A DNA stretch of 64,000 nucleotides from an uncultured Atopobiaceae bacterium (GCA_947631545.1 CANRLS010000001.1:1-64000); one strand, 5' to 3'. Shown: positions 33,869 to 42,884, numbered from the stretch's first letter. Notes: generated by a model not told the origin, from the sequence alone. A program made the numbers and translations.

Positions 33869-34828
33869 ATGGCGCTCTCCATCGACGAGGCGATCGAGAT
33901 CCTGGCGGAGCGGTTCGCCACCTACGATTGGACCTACCGGCCCGAGGATGCCGGCGTTCCCGGCGAGACGTACTTCCGGTGGTTCGGCGAGCCCGACGAG
34001 ATGGTCATGGTCTTGGTGCTCAAGGACGTGCCGATCCATGAGCACTTCCACCGTCACGGGTTCTTCTTCTACAACTTCGCCTACCAAAACGATTACGAGG
34101 CGCTCTCCGGCTCCCCGGACGACCTCATCACCATCCACGAGGGCGAGTGCTACGTCGGCCAGCCCCACACCGGCTACGCGCTCCGCCCGACGGGCGAGCA
34201 TCCCTACACCGTCGTCGGCGTCCTCATCCAACGGGAGGCCTTCGTTCACGAGTTCCTTCCCACGCTCGCCTACGACGACCACATGCTGCGCTTCTTCCTG
34301 GAGCCCGAGACCGATCGGCTCTCCGACGAGGCGATCCACCTCTGCTTCGGCGAGGACGACTCCCGGGTGCGGGCGCTCCTCGACCAGATGATCATCGAGT
34401 ACGCCGATCCCAAGCCCGACACCCAGGCGATCCTGAAGCCCATGGCGCTCGCGCTCATGATGCAGGTGGCCAGGAGCTTCCGGGCGAGCGGGGGCAGCGA
34501 CGAGGAGCCGACGCTCTCGGCGAAGATCCTCGCCTATGTGGCCGAGCAACCGGACGCGCCCAGCCTCGCCCAAGCGGCCCGCCACTTCAGCTACCACCCG
34601 AACTACCTCTCGACCCTTATCCGCAAGGAGACGGGACGCACCTTCACCGAGCTCGTGGCCGAGCACCGCATGGAGCGTGCCGTGGCGCTCCTTCGCGAGA
34701 CGTCGCTATCCATAGAGGAGGTGGCCCAGATGCTCGGCTATCGCAACAGCTCCAACTTCTACCGCGCCTTCCGGGCGAGATACGGGATGGCGCCGAGGGC
34801 CTACCTCGAAGGACGCTCTGCGAATTGA
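33869..34828 (+). CDS. AraC-family transcriptional regulator
   Basis: 319 residues. The N-terminal half (1-190) is a cupin-like sensing domain with HEHFHRHGFFFYNF, HEGECYVGQPHTGYAL typical of AraC regulators that sense small ligands. The C-terminal double helix-turn-helix (about 215-315) has the conserved FSYHPNYLSTLIRKETGRTFTELV and the second-helix pattern EEVAQMLGYRNSSNFYRAFRARYGMAPRAY. It probably controls the divergent acetyltransferase operon and itself. Ligand unknown. Confidence 0.92.
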   Translation: MALSIDEAIEILAERFATYDWTYRPEDAGVPGETYFRWFGEPDEMVMVLVLKDVPIHEHFHRHGFFFYNFAYQNDYEALSGSPDDLITIHEGECYVGQPHTGYALRPTGEHPYTVVGVLIQREAFVHEFLPTLAYDDHMLRFFLEPETDRLSDEAIHLCFGEDDSRVRALLDQMIIEYADPKPDTQAILKPMALALMMQVARSFRASGGSDEEPTLSAKILAYVAEQPDAPSLAQAARHFSYHPNYLSTLIRKETGRTFTELVAEHRMERAVALLRETSLSIEEVAQMLGYRNSSNFYRAFRARYGMAPRAYLEGRSAN

Positions 34829-34839
34829 TGCTGGAGGGG

Positions 34840-35118
34840 CTAGCGGTTGGACCAGGACTGGCTTTCGAGCTCGGCGCTCCGCTCGCAGACCGACATCGCC
34901 TCGTTCAGCGCCCAGCCCACGCCCTTCTCGTCGATGTAGACGACCCCGCGGTCGGAGTCCTCATCGCTCTCCCAGTGCCATTTGACGGCTCGATCGTCCT
35001 CTTCCTCGGGCGTGAGGCCGACCCAGGCCTCGATGCAGCTCTCCGCGTCATAGCCCTCGAACATGTTGTGAGAGCCGATGCGCGTTTCCTTCCACTCGAA
35101 CACGTTGCATCCCCCCAT
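34840..35118 (-). CDS. Small acidic protein of unknown function
   Basis: About 92 residues, acidic (TPEEEDDRAVKW, ESDEDSD), with three Cys and several Trp. The start is uncertain: an ATG at 35118 or a GTG at 35103, which has GGGGG 7 bases upstream. No membrane segment. It lies convergent to the AraC gene with only 11 bases between stops. I do not recognise a family. Confidence 0.55.
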   Translation of the reverse strand: MGGCNVFEWKETRIGSHNMFEGYDAESCIEAWVGLTPEEEDDRAVKWHWESDEDSDRGVVYIDEKGVGWALNEAMSVCERSAELESQSWSNR

Positions 35119-35234
35119 CCATAGCCAAGGCGATGCTAGCGCCCCGCGCCCGCCCATTTGGCATATCTTTTGAGTTCATCGCCGAGCGAGCCGAGGCAGT
35201 CCGCGAGATGCGGCGGAGGATCCCCTCCCCTCTC

Positions 35235-36239
35235 TCAGCGGCCGGGATCCTGGAGGTTGATGCCGGCGCCCTCCACCTCTTCGTAATCGGTGGTCTCGGT
35301 GTCGGGCACGCCGATGCGCTGCCCGATCACGGCGGCGATGGTGGCCTGGTAGAGAAGGCCGGTCAGAATGGGCAGGTTCGCCCCAGCCGGCAGGTAGGCG
35401 GTGGCCAGCGTCGATGCCGACGAGATGTTCTTCATGCCGATGGAGAAGCTCATGGCCACACGGTTCTTGACATCGAGACCGAGCAGCAGGGAGATGGCGA
35501 GGCCCAGCAGGTAGAAGAGGACGGTGACGCCGAGCATGTAGAGGAAGACGAAGACGTCCGTGAGGCCGATTCCCCAGACGATGTCCGCGAGCGTCGAGGC
35601 GTTGGCCATGTTGATGATGAGCATGAAGGCGAAGGCCACGGGCGCCAGCTTGGGCGCGAGCACGTCCTCTCCCCAACCGTCCGTCCTCTCGGTGATGGCC
35701 ATGCCGATGATGACCGGGATCACCACCATGAAGAGGAGCTGCAGCATCATGGGCACCGCATCGATGTGCACGGCGGCGCCCACGAGGAGCTGGAGCGTGA
35801 GGGGCACCGTGAAGGGCGCGAGAAAGGACGTGAGGAGCGTCGCCGTGAGCCCGAGCGCCACGTTGCCGCCGTAAAGACCCGTCCAGATCATGCAGGTGGT
35901 GGCCACAGGCGCCGCAGTGACGGCCACGATGCCGCTCATGATGGCCGGATCGTCTCCGAAGAGCGCATGGGCGCCGAGATAGGCGAGCACGGGGAACGCG
36001 AACTGGCTCATGAGGTAGGCGATGACCAGGAGGGCGGGCTTGGTGAAGACGCCCTTGACGTCGCGTAGGTGGTTGGAGAGCGCCCCCTGGAAGGCCATGC
36101 AGGCGAACATGGCCGGCGCCAGGTTATTCAGGGGCCCGAAGATCTGCGGCAGGAGGATGCCCGGGAAGATCGAGAGCGGGACGAGCCAGGCGAGGTTATC
36201 TCCGATGAAGGCGCCTATGGCGAAATAGGCCCTGCGCAA
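35235..36239 (-). CDS. Bile acid:sodium symporter family protein (SBF)
   Basis: 334 residues with about ten membrane helices. FQGALSNHL, ITAAPVATT-like VTAAPVATTCM and the crossover region SFSIGMKNISSASTLATAYLP match the SBF/BASS fold, whose crossover helices bind sodium. Members carry bile acids, pantoate, pyruvate or other organic anions. The C-terminal tail (TETTDYEEVEGAG) is acidic and cytoplasmic. The best start is TTG at 36239, since an in-frame stop lies 15 bases upstream; GGGAG is close to it, so the start is not certain. It is divergent from the glycyl radical enzyme operon. A BaiA-like dehydrogenase gene lies 9 kb away. Confidence 0.85.
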   Translation of the reverse strand: MRRAYFAIGAFIGDNLAWLVPLSIFPGILLPQIFGPLNNLAPAMFACMAFQGALSNHLRDVKGVFTKPALLVIAYLMSQFAFPVLAYLGAHALFGDDPAIMSGIVAVTAAPVATTCMIWTGLYGGNVALGLTATLLTSFLAPFTVPLTLQLLVGAAVHIDAVPMMLQLLFMVVIPVIIGMAITERTDGWGEDVLAPKLAPVAFAFMLIINMANASTLADIVWGIGLTDVFVFLYMLGVTVLFYLLGLAISLLLGLDVKNRVAMSFSIGMKNISSASTLATAYLPAGANLPILTGLLYQATIAAVIGQRIGVPDTETTDYEEVEGAGINLQDPGR

Positions 36240-36468
36240 CGCTCCCGTACGTCACCATCTCCCCCCCCGAGGCCCCCGCTCGGGGACACGATTCGACACG
36301 GCACGATCAGAGGATAGCGCGTCCCTCGATTCCCCTGACGTGCGAGTGGCCGATTCGCAGCCGCCGAGGACCCTGCTCCGCAGGCCGTTCGACGCTCGCG
36401 GCGGACAGCGGGACGCGACCGGTTCGGCCGGTGCTAAGGTCGAGGGCGGTCGAATGGGGGGAGGCGCC

Positions 36469-38802
36469 ATGCTCACCGAGCGCACGCGGGCCATCAAGGA
36501 GGGCATCTTCGCGCCCGGTCGGCGCGTCTCCCTCGAGCGCGCGCTCCTCTGGACTGAGAGCTACCGGGAAACCGAGGGCGAGCCGCCCGTGATGCGCCGC
36601 GCCAAGGCCTTTCGCCATGTGCTGGAGCATCATCGCATCGTCATCGACGGGCTCGACCTCCTCGTGGGCAACCGCAGCGAGCTCCCGAGGATGGGCGTGC
36701 TCTCGCCCGAGATGAGCCCCTATTGGATCCTCGAGGAGCTGGACGAATTCGCCAGGCGCCCCCAGGACACCTTCGAGATCTCGGAGGCCGACAAGGAGAC
36801 CTTCCGCGAGGAGCTCTACCCCTACTGGGCAGGGCGATCGCTGAACGATCGGTACCGGTCGCACCTTGACGAGGACGTGGCGCGAGCCGAGGCCGACCGC
36901 GTCTTCGCCGTCGCCCAGACGGACAAGGGCCAGGGCCACATCATCGCGGATCTTTCCGAGGTGCTCGAGCGGGGCCTCGGCGCCATCCGCTCGGACGTGC
37001 GCGCCCTTGCGAAGGCCCATCCGGAGAACGACTTCTACCGCGCGGGGGCGATCTGCCTCGATGCCGTGGTCGCCTACGCGCTCCGCTACGAGGCGATCGT
37101 CAGGTCGGCCGCGGAGGGGCGACGGCCCGAGGACCCGCATGCCTCCGTCGCGCTACCCGAGACCGGGAGGCGCGCACGGGAGCTCGAGCGCATCGCCGAC
37201 GTGCTGGCCCATGTGGCCACGGAGCCGGCCCGCGACCTCTACGACGCGCTCCAGCTCGTCTGGCTCCTCTCCGTGGCGCTCCAGCACGAGTCCAACGCGA
37301 GCTCGCTCAGCCTCGGGCGGGCCGACCAGTACCTCCTGCCCTATTACCGGGCGACGGTGGCCTCGGGCGCCTCGGCAGACGAGATCCGCGAGCTCCTGCA
37401 GTGCTTCTACCTGAAGTTCAACACCATCGTCGCCATCCGCTCCACCGAGAGCGCTCGCTTCTTCGCCGGCTTTCCCATCGGCTACAACCTCGTGGTGGGG
37501 GGCGTGGACGCCGGGGGGAGCGACGCCTCGAACGAGCTCTCGGAGCTGTTGCTCGACCTCCAGAGGGACACGCGGCTCACCCAGCCGAACCTCTCGCTCC
37601 GCATCCACGCGGGCACGCCCGAGGTGCTCCTGCGCAAGGCGACCGAGGTCATCCGCCTGGGAGACGGGCTCCCCCAGTGCTTCAACGACGAGGTGAACGT
37701 CGAGAGCTTCGCGCGCCGAGGCGTCTCGCTCGAAGATGCGAGGGACTACGCCGTCGTCGGCTGCGTGGAGCTCTCGATCCCGGGCCGCATGTACGGGCTC
37801 CACGACATCAGCATGTTCAACATGCTCCGCTGCCTGGAGATCGCGATGGGCGACCATCCCGAGGGCTTCGCGAGCTTCGAGGGCCTCTGCCTGGAGGTGG
37901 AGCGGACCATCGACCGCTACGTGGCGCTCATGGTGCGCGGCTGCGACGCCTGCGACCTCGCCCACCGCGAGACGAGCCCGACGCCCTTCCTTTCGACGCT
38001 TGTCCACGACTCGCTCGAGAAGGGCGCCGACATCACGGGTGGCGGGGCCCGCTACAACCCCTCCGGCGTCCAGGGCGTTGGCACGGCCAACCTCGCGGAC
38101 TCGCTCTATGCGATCAAGCGCGCCGTCTTCGATGAGAGGCTCCTCACTTGGGACGAGCTGCGCCAGATGCTGGAGCGCGATTGGCGGGGCGAGGGCGACG
38201 AGGCGCTCCGCCGGCGCTTCGTCGAGGGCTATCCCAAGTACGGGAACGACGTCGACGAGGTGGACGAGCTGGGCGCGCGGTTCCTGCGCCACTACGGCCA
38301 TGAGGTGGAGCGCTATGGCAACGTCCGAGGCGGCCGGTTCCAGCCGGGGAGCTACACCGTGAGCGCCCACGTGCCGCTGGGTGCGGCGGTCGGCGCCACG
38401 CCGGACGGTCGCCATGCCGGCGAGCAGCTGGCGGACGGCGGGCTTTCCCCCATGGCCGGGCGCGACGTCCACGGGCCCACGGCGAGCCTGAAGTCGGTGA
38501 GCAAGCTCGAGAACGTGCTCGACACCAACGGAAGCCTCCTGAACGTGAAGTTCTCCCCCGCCACGCTCGCCGGCGAGAGGGGCCTCGGCAACCTGGCCGC
38601 CTACCTGCGCACCTTCTCCAAGCTGGGCATCCAGCACATCCAGTTCAACGTGGTGGATCGGGCGACACTGCTCGAAGCCCAGACCCATCCCGAGAACCAC
38701 CGGGACCTCGTGGTTCGCGTCGCCGGCTACTCGGCGTTGTTCGTCGACCTCTCCAAAGCCATCCAAGACGACATCATCAACCGCACGGAGCACGTGCTCT
38801 GA
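36469..38802 (+). CDS. Glycyl radical enzyme of the PFL2 / diol-dehydratase type
   Basis: 777 residues. The active-site Cys and Glu lie in VVGCVELS (Cys432, Glu434), and the glycyl radical motif RVAGYSALF has Gly753. The GCVE pattern places it with dehydratase, decarboxylase and lyase members rather than pyruvate formate-lyase, which has adjacent Cys-Cys. The C-terminal 50 residues (SRETLL-like VDRATLLEAQTHPENHRDLVVR) resemble YbiW/PflD proteins. GGGGGGAGGCGCC precedes the ATG. It is followed after 15 bases by a ROK kinase and then a PfkB kinase, which suggests a phosphorylated sugar or polyol substrate. No activating radical SAM enzyme is nearby, so activation must come from elsewhere. Confidence 0.88.
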   Translation: MLTERTRAIKEGIFAPGRRVSLERALLWTESYRETEGEPPVMRRAKAFRHVLEHHRIVIDGLDLLVGNRSELPRMGVLSPEMSPYWILEELDEFARRPQDTFEISEADKETFREELYPYWAGRSLNDRYRSHLDEDVARAEADRVFAVAQTDKGQGHIIADLSEVLERGLGAIRSDVRALAKAHPENDFYRAGAICLDAVVAYALRYEAIVRSAAEGRRPEDPHASVALPETGRRARELERIADVLAHVATEPARDLYDALQLVWLLSVALQHESNASSLSLGRADQYLLPYYRATVASGASADEIRELLQCFYLKFNTIVAIRSTESARFFAGFPIGYNLVVGGVDAGGSDASNELSELLLDLQRDTRLTQPNLSLRIHAGTPEVLLRKATEVIRLGDGLPQCFNDEVNVESFARRGVSLEDARDYAVVGCVELSIPGRMYGLHDISMFNMLRCLEIAMGDHPEGFASFEGLCLEVERTIDRYVALMVRGCDACDLAHRETSPTPFLSTLVHDSLEKGADITGGGARYNPSGVQGVGTANLADSLYAIKRAVFDERLLTWDELRQMLERDWRGEGDEALRRRFVEGYPKYGNDVDEVDELGARFLRHYGHEVERYGNVRGGRFQPGSYTVSAHVPLGAAVGATPDGRHAGEQLADGGLSPMAGRDVHGPTASLKSVSKLENVLDTNGSLLNVKFSPATLAGERGLGNLAAYLRTFSKLGIQHIQFNVVDRATLLEAQTHPENHRDLVVRVAGYSALFVDLSKAIQDDIINRTEHVL

Positions 38803-38817
38803 CGGGAAGGGGCAGCC

Positions 38818-39795
38818 ATGGAGCGCATCGGCATCGACATCGGCGGCACGCAGCTGCGCGTGGCGCTCGTCGACGAGGGCTACCGCATCGTCGAGGTCAT
38901 GAAGACGGTCAACGACCGCACCGAGACGGCGGCGGAGAACTGCGCGCCCCTCGTGGACTTCATCCTCCGGCAACGGGAGACGGGCCACGAGCTCCGGGGC
39001 ATCGGCATCGGGAGCCCCGGCCCGCTGGACATGCGCGCCGGCACGGTGCTGAACCCGCCGAACCTCGTGGGCTGGCAGAACTTCGAGATCGTGAGGTTCT
39101 TCGAGGACGCGACCGGACTTCCCGCCCACCTCAACAACGATGCCAACGTCGCCGGCCTCGCCGAGGCGCTCCTCGGCGGCGGCAAGGGCTATGAGTCGGT
39201 CATCTTCGTCGGGCTCTCCACGGGCTTCGGCGGTGCCTACGTCTACCGGGGCGAGTTGGTGAACGGCGCCCATGGCTATGCGGCCGAGTACTGGAACATG
39301 ATCGTGAACGACGATCCCCACGGACGCGGGAGCGCCAACCCCGGCTCGCTCAACGAGAACGCCGGCGGCACGGGGCTAGAGCGCCTGGCGACGCTCGCCT
39401 TCGGCCGCCCCGTGGCCCCGAGGGAGCTCTTCGAGCGCTGGTACGCGCAAGATCCCGTGGCCACGGACGTCATCGAACGCGCGAGCGAGGCCCTGGCGCG
39501 CGGGCTCTCGAACATCTTCTGGTGCTATGACCCCGACGTCATCGTGGTGGGCGGCTCCATCGCCCGCTACCATCCGGCCTACCTGGAGCGGGCGCTCCAG
39601 AAGGCCGCTCGCTACGTGCCGTCGCTCGACCTGCTTCATATCGAGGAAGCCCGCTTCGGAGACGATGCCGGCCTCATCGGGGCGGCGCTCCTCGTGCCGA
39701 ACGGGGAATCGAATCCGGACGCGATCCATCTGCCTCCGCCCCCGCGAGCCGCCTCTCCAACAGAGCGCGCCCGTTCCGACAAGGAGCGCCCATGA
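38818..39795 (+). CDS. ROK-family sugar kinase
   Basis: 325 residues. IDIGGTQLRVA is the ATP phosphate loop, IGIGSPGPLD the second motif, LNNDANVAG holds the catalytic Asp, and GLSTGFGGAYVYRGELVNGAHGYAAEYWN the sugar-binding region. The usual ROK zinc cluster (CxCGxxGCxE) is missing, so metal-independent binding is likely. No helix-turn-helix, so it is a kinase. The C-terminal 30 residues are Pro/Arg-rich and probably disordered. Its stop overlaps the ATG of the PfkB gene (ATGA), so the two are co-translated. It would phosphorylate the sugar or polyol used by the neighbouring radical enzyme; that is inferred. Confidence 0.88.
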   Translation: MERIGIDIGGTQLRVALVDEGYRIVEVMKTVNDRTETAAENCAPLVDFILRQRETGHELRGIGIGSPGPLDMRAGTVLNPPNLVGWQNFEIVRFFEDATGLPAHLNNDANVAGLAEALLGGGKGYESVIFVGLSTGFGGAYVYRGELVNGAHGYAAEYWNMIVNDDPHGRGSANPGSLNENAGGTGLERLATLAFGRPVAPRELFERWYAQDPVATDVIERASEALARGLSNIFWCYDPDVIVVGGSIARYHPAYLERALQKAARYVPSLDLLHIEEARFGDDAGLIGAALLVPNGESNPDAIHLPPPPRAASPTERARSDKERP

Positions 39796-40721
39796 TCCAC
39801 ACCGTCACGCTGAACCCCTCCCTCGACCGCACCGTCATCGTGGACGAACTCGTGGTCGGGGGCTTGAACCGCATCCGAGCCGAGCGCTCCGACGCCGCCG
39901 GCAAGGGCGCGAACGTCTCGAAGGCGATTCGCGTCCTCGGCGACACGTCCATCGCCTGGGTGCTCTTGGCGGGGCAGATGGGAAGGACCATCGAGAGCGG
40001 CCTGGAGGGTCAGGGACTCGTGCTCAGGACGTTTCGGTGCGAGGGCGAGAACCGCGTCAACACGAAGATCCTCGACCGGTCGACGGACACGATGACCGAG
40101 GTCAACGGCGCAGGACCTGCCGCGAGCAGCGAGGTCCTCGCCGAGATGCTGACGGCGCTCGTGGACGAGGTCGCAACCGGCGACCTCGTCGTCCTCGCCG
40201 GAAGCCTCTGCCCCGACGCGCCGGCGAGCACCTATCGCGACTGGGCCGAGCGGCTCGCCGCCAAGGGCGCCCGCATCTATCTCGACGCCGGCGAAGAGGC
40301 GCTGCGATTCGGCATAGAGGCCCACCCGGCGCTCATCAAGCCGAACGCCTTCGAGCTCTCTCGGCTGCTCGACCGCGAGCTGGCCGACCTCGACGCCATC
40401 GTCGACGGCGCCAAGGAGCTCGCGGCCACCGGCGTCGGCCGCGTCGTGGTCACCTTGGGCGGGGACGGTGCCGTCCTGGTGGACGACGAGGATGTCATCT
40501 TCGCGTCGGCACCGCATATCGAGGTGGGCTCCCCCGCCGGCGCCGGTGACTCCGTCGTGGCCGCCCTCGCCTATGCGGACGTGCAGGGCCTCCCGGCCGA
40601 CGAGGCCCTCGCCCTCGCCATGGCCTGCGGCGCCGCCAACGCCTCGGTTCCGGGAAGCGAACCCGCCGACCTCGCCACCATCGAAGCGCTGCTGCCAGCC
40701 GTCAAGGTCCGTGAGCTCTAG
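39792..40721 (+). CDS. PfkB-family sugar-phosphate kinase (1-phosphofructokinase / tagatose-6-phosphate kinase type)
   Basis: 309 residues. MIHTVTLNPSLDRTV and AAGKGANVSKAIRVLG are typical of 1-phosphofructokinase and LacC-type kinases, and GSPAGAGDSVVAAL carries the anion hole and catalytic Asp of PfkB. These enzymes phosphorylate fructose-1-phosphate, tagatose-6-phosphate or fructose-6-phosphate in the cytoplasm. No fructose PTS gene is nearby, so the context favours a role with the glycyl radical enzyme and ROK kinase. Last gene of that operon. Confidence 0.88.
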   Translation: MIHTVTLNPSLDRTVIVDELVVGGLNRIRAERSDAAGKGANVSKAIRVLGDTSIAWVLLAGQMGRTIESGLEGQGLVLRTFRCEGENRVNTKILDRSTDTMTEVNGAGPAASSEVLAEMLTALVDEVATGDLVVLAGSLCPDAPASTYRDWAERLAAKGARIYLDAGEEALRFGIEAHPALIKPNAFELSRLLDRELADLDAIVDGAKELAATGVGRVVVTLGGDGAVLVDDEDVIFASAPHIEVGSPAGAGDSVVAALAYADVQGLPADEALALAMACGAANASVPGSEPADLATIEALLPAVKVREL

Positions 40722-40854
40722 CCGGGCGCCAACCCACCGAACTCGCCGCCGCAAGCCGGTCTCGGTCGAGCTGGCGGAGCCGAAACATCAAGACCGCCGA
40801 TCGAACGACGGGATGGAATCCACGTCGCGTTCGAATCTCGAGCTCGATGGAAAA
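40722..40854. other. Convergent gap before the terminator
   Basis: 133 bases without a gene between the PfkB stop and the terminator hairpin. A GTTCGAATC element at 40829-40837 looks like a tRNA T-loop but no tRNA fold surrounds it. Confidence 0.4.
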
Positions 40855-40885
40855 GCGGGCAGAGCCTCCGTTCGGCCCTGCCCGC
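40855..40885 (-). terminator. Terminator of the DUF362 gene
   Basis: On the minus strand GCGGGCAGGGCC pairs with GGCTCTGCCCGC around a short loop and is followed by TTTT. It terminates the DUF362 transcript and may also stop the convergent PfkB operon. Confidence 0.75.
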
Positions 40886-40915
40886 CTGCACGCGATGGAC
40901 TTCCGGCGCTGAACG

Positions 40916-41929
40916 CTAGCCCTCCCAAGGCGTGACGCTGTCAAGGGCCTCATCGAGCGTGATCCGCTTGCCGCCGTTGTTGAGGTCGATGAGCACGTAG
41001 CGGTCGTTGCCCATGCCGAGCTCCTTCATATACGAGAGCTGGCGGAGGCCATGGCGGCTCTGCATGCGCTCCTTGAGGTCGTCGGGGTACTGCTCCGGCA
41101 GCGCGTAGACGAGGTCCACGCAAGCCTGGTCGGCCGCGAGGATGTCCGTCGAGGAGACGATGCCGACGTTGGGCATGACGACCGGCGTGGCCCCGACGCC
41201 CGCGCAGTCGCAGTCCACGCTCATGTTGCGCATGACGTTCACGTAGCAGATCTTCTTGCCGAAGTGCCCCACCACGGATTTGCAGGACTCGGTCATGCGC
41301 TCCATGAGCTCCTCTTCGTCGATGTCCCACATGTCATCCGAGCCGGGCGTCGTGTGGATCCACTTCTTGCCCTCTTTGCCGTCGGCGCAGCCGATGCCGA
41401 TGTTCTTGTTGGAGCCCCCGAAGCCGCCCAGCACATGGCCCTTGAAGTGGGTGAGCGCGACGAAGGAGTCGTAGTCGAGGAGGTTCTTGCCGACGCTCAT
41501 CTCCTCGAAGAAGTTGCCGTCCCCGACGGGGAGCATCGCGGTGCCCTCGGCGTCCATGATGTCCACGGGGCAGAAGGTCCAGCCGTTCACCTTCAGCGTC
41601 TCGAGGTGCTTCTCGGTGGTGTCGCGATCGCCCACGTAGTAGGTGTTGGTCTCGACGATGGTGCCGTCGGGGATGTCGGTCTCCATGAGCGCCTGGACCC
41701 AGGCGTGGGGGATGATGTTGGGCCCGTGCTTCTCGCCGGTGTGGAGCTTCACGGCCACCTTGCCGTCGATCTCGCCGGAGACCGCCTCGTAGGCCTTCTT
41801 CAGTCCCTCAGCCGAGAGGTCGCGGGTGAAGTAGACGATGGACTCGTTGCCGGTGCGCCCCTCGGGACCCTGGTACTGGTCGCCGCCGGTCGCAGGCTGG
41901 TAGTCGGGCTTGATGGCGCTGGCACCCAT
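40916..41929 (-). CDS. DUF362 domain-containing protein
   Basis: 337 residues. The core (residues 40-310) has the DUF362 pattern, with VAVKLHTGEKHGPN, ETNTYYVGDRDTT, THFKGHVLGGFGGSNKNIGIGCA and a Cys pair in VDCDCAGVG. The ferredoxin domain that many DUF362 proteins carry is absent. The family is widespread in anaerobes with an unproven redox role, possibly binding an iron-sulfur cluster by its Cys residues. GGGGAGGGGAGAATCC lies before the ATG at 41929. Single gene with its own terminator. Confidence 0.85.
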   Translation of the reverse strand: MGASAIKPDYQPATGGDQYQGPEGRTGNESIVYFTRDLSAEGLKKAYEAVSGEIDGKVAVKLHTGEKHGPNIIPHAWVQALMETDIPDGTIVETNTYYVGDRDTTEKHLETLKVNGWTFCPVDIMDAEGTAMLPVGDGNFFEEMSVGKNLLDYDSFVALTHFKGHVLGGFGGSNKNIGIGCADGKEGKKWIHTTPGSDDMWDIDEEELMERMTESCKSVVGHFGKKICYVNVMRNMSVDCDCAGVGATPVVMPNVGIVSSTDILAADQACVDLVYALPEQYPDDLKERMQSRHGLRQLSYMKELGMGNDRYVLIDLNNGGKRITLDEALDSVTPWEG

Positions 41930-42251
41930 GGATTCTCCCCTCCCCGGCACCCCGTTCGGAGTCCCGGGCAACGTCTCGTCATTAAGAGAAGTATGTCATA
42001 GACCTCTGCCGAAGACGGCTATCCACAGGGTTCGGCTATGGGCATGCGACGCACTCGCGCCCCCTCCCGGGCAACCTCGCTGGCTGCAACAAGATCGAGC
42101 ACCGCGAGCTCGGCCTCCGCATCGTGTTCCGAGCTGTGGGCGATCGCATCGAGGTGGTCGAGAGCGTTGCGATAGGTCGACGTGCCGATGGCGAGGTCTG
42201 CCGGCAGGCGTCTCGAAGACTCGGTTCCACGTCATCGCGTGATTAGTCTGG
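41930..42251. other. Degenerate region with gene remnants
   Basis: 322 bases between DUF362 and the broken hydrolase. Apart from the remnant reading frame at 42019-42231 I find no gene. The proximal part may hold the DUF362 promoter: GTCATTAAGAG...ATGTCATAGAC near 41979-42005 contains two GTCAT half-sites. Confidence 0.4.
42019..42231 (-). pseudogene. Possible remnant of a helical protein gene
   Basis: One minus-strand frame from about 42231 to the TAG at 42019 reads as plausible protein of about 70 residues, including ADLAIGTSTYRNALDHLDAI and AEAELAVLDLVAASEVAREG, with codon use like its neighbours. It has no start codon with a ribosome site, and an in-frame TGA closes it upstream. It looks like the 3' end of a decayed gene. 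I cannot name the family. Confidence 0.35.
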
Positions 42252-42776
42252 CTATCCGTTGAAATTGACCGGAATTGGAGTAAGTTGCCGTTGAGAATGT
42301 GACGTTCTGGCTAAAATCAACGGATACGCGGCCATGGCGCCTCCGAGGGAGTGGCCCATGAGGATCCACTCGTCGATGTCAGGGAACTGCGCCTGGATGC
42401 CGTCGGCGCCGTTCACGTCGAAGACCGCGAGGTTGAAGGGCATGGGGACGAGGACGCAGAGGAATCCCTCCTCGGCGAGGTCGCGCAAGAGCGGTGCGTA
42501 GGCCCCCGCCTGCACCTTCCCGCCCGGGTAGAAGACGATGCCCGCCTCGGGGTCCTCGGGGCTGAAGACGACGTCGCCATCCGAGAGCGTGGACACCTGG
42601 ACGGTGGAACCGGAGGTCAAGGCCGCCATAGCGGTGCCGTCGGCGTGGTAATAGTCGCCCACGTAGATGGCGAAGGCGATGACGACGACGGCGAGGATGC
42701 CCGCCACGATGCACATGGCGATCTTCAGGCCTCGATGCCTCGACGTTGTCCTCATCTCGTCCCGCTGCTCGGTCAT
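42252..42776 (-). pseudogene. Truncated alpha/beta hydrolase with N-terminal membrane anchor
   Basis: The frame encodes a membrane helix (about residues 15-38 from the ATG at 42776) and the first half of an alpha/beta hydrolase of the type with VFYPGGKVQAGAYAPLL, a strand-turn VLVPMPFNLAVFD and nucleophile elbow MGHSLGGAMAA. Real members continue for about 130 residues with the acid and His of the triad. Here the frame runs into TATCCGTTGA directly after AMAA and stops 28 codons later, so the enzyme is cut off and lacks its triad. The break coincides with a 74-base segment flanked by inverted repeats. An ATG at 42755 is an alternative start. Confidence 0.7.
42253..42326. repeat. 74-base segment with 10-base terminal inverted repeats
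   Basis: TATCCGTTGA at 42253 and TCAACGGATA ending at 42326 are exact reverse complements. The segment begins exactly where the hydrolase coding sequence loses homology, so it resembles a very small insertion (MITE-like) or the scar of one. No target duplication is obvious. Confidence 0.5.
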
Positions 42777-42851
42777 AGCCCAAATCAGCAGTGTCTCCGA
42801 TCTTGGCGCGATGGGTTCAAGGGTTGTGGACGCGCGGTGGGAACGCAGGGA

Positions 42852-42884
42852 GAGGGCGGTAGCCGCAACCACTCGCCCTCTTTT
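42852..42884 (+). terminator. Plus-strand hairpin with T-run
   Basis: GAGGGCG (42852-42858) pairs with CGCCCTC (42874-42880) and is followed by TTTTC. It reads as a terminator on the plus strand, although no plus-strand gene precedes it. It may protect the minus-strand genes from antisense transcription or be a relic. Confidence 0.5.

Noticed and set aside
40829-40840. GTTCGAATC resembling a tRNA T-loop
   Set aside because: The flanking stem pairs at only four of five positions and no D-arm, anticodon arm or acceptor stem can be drawn upstream.
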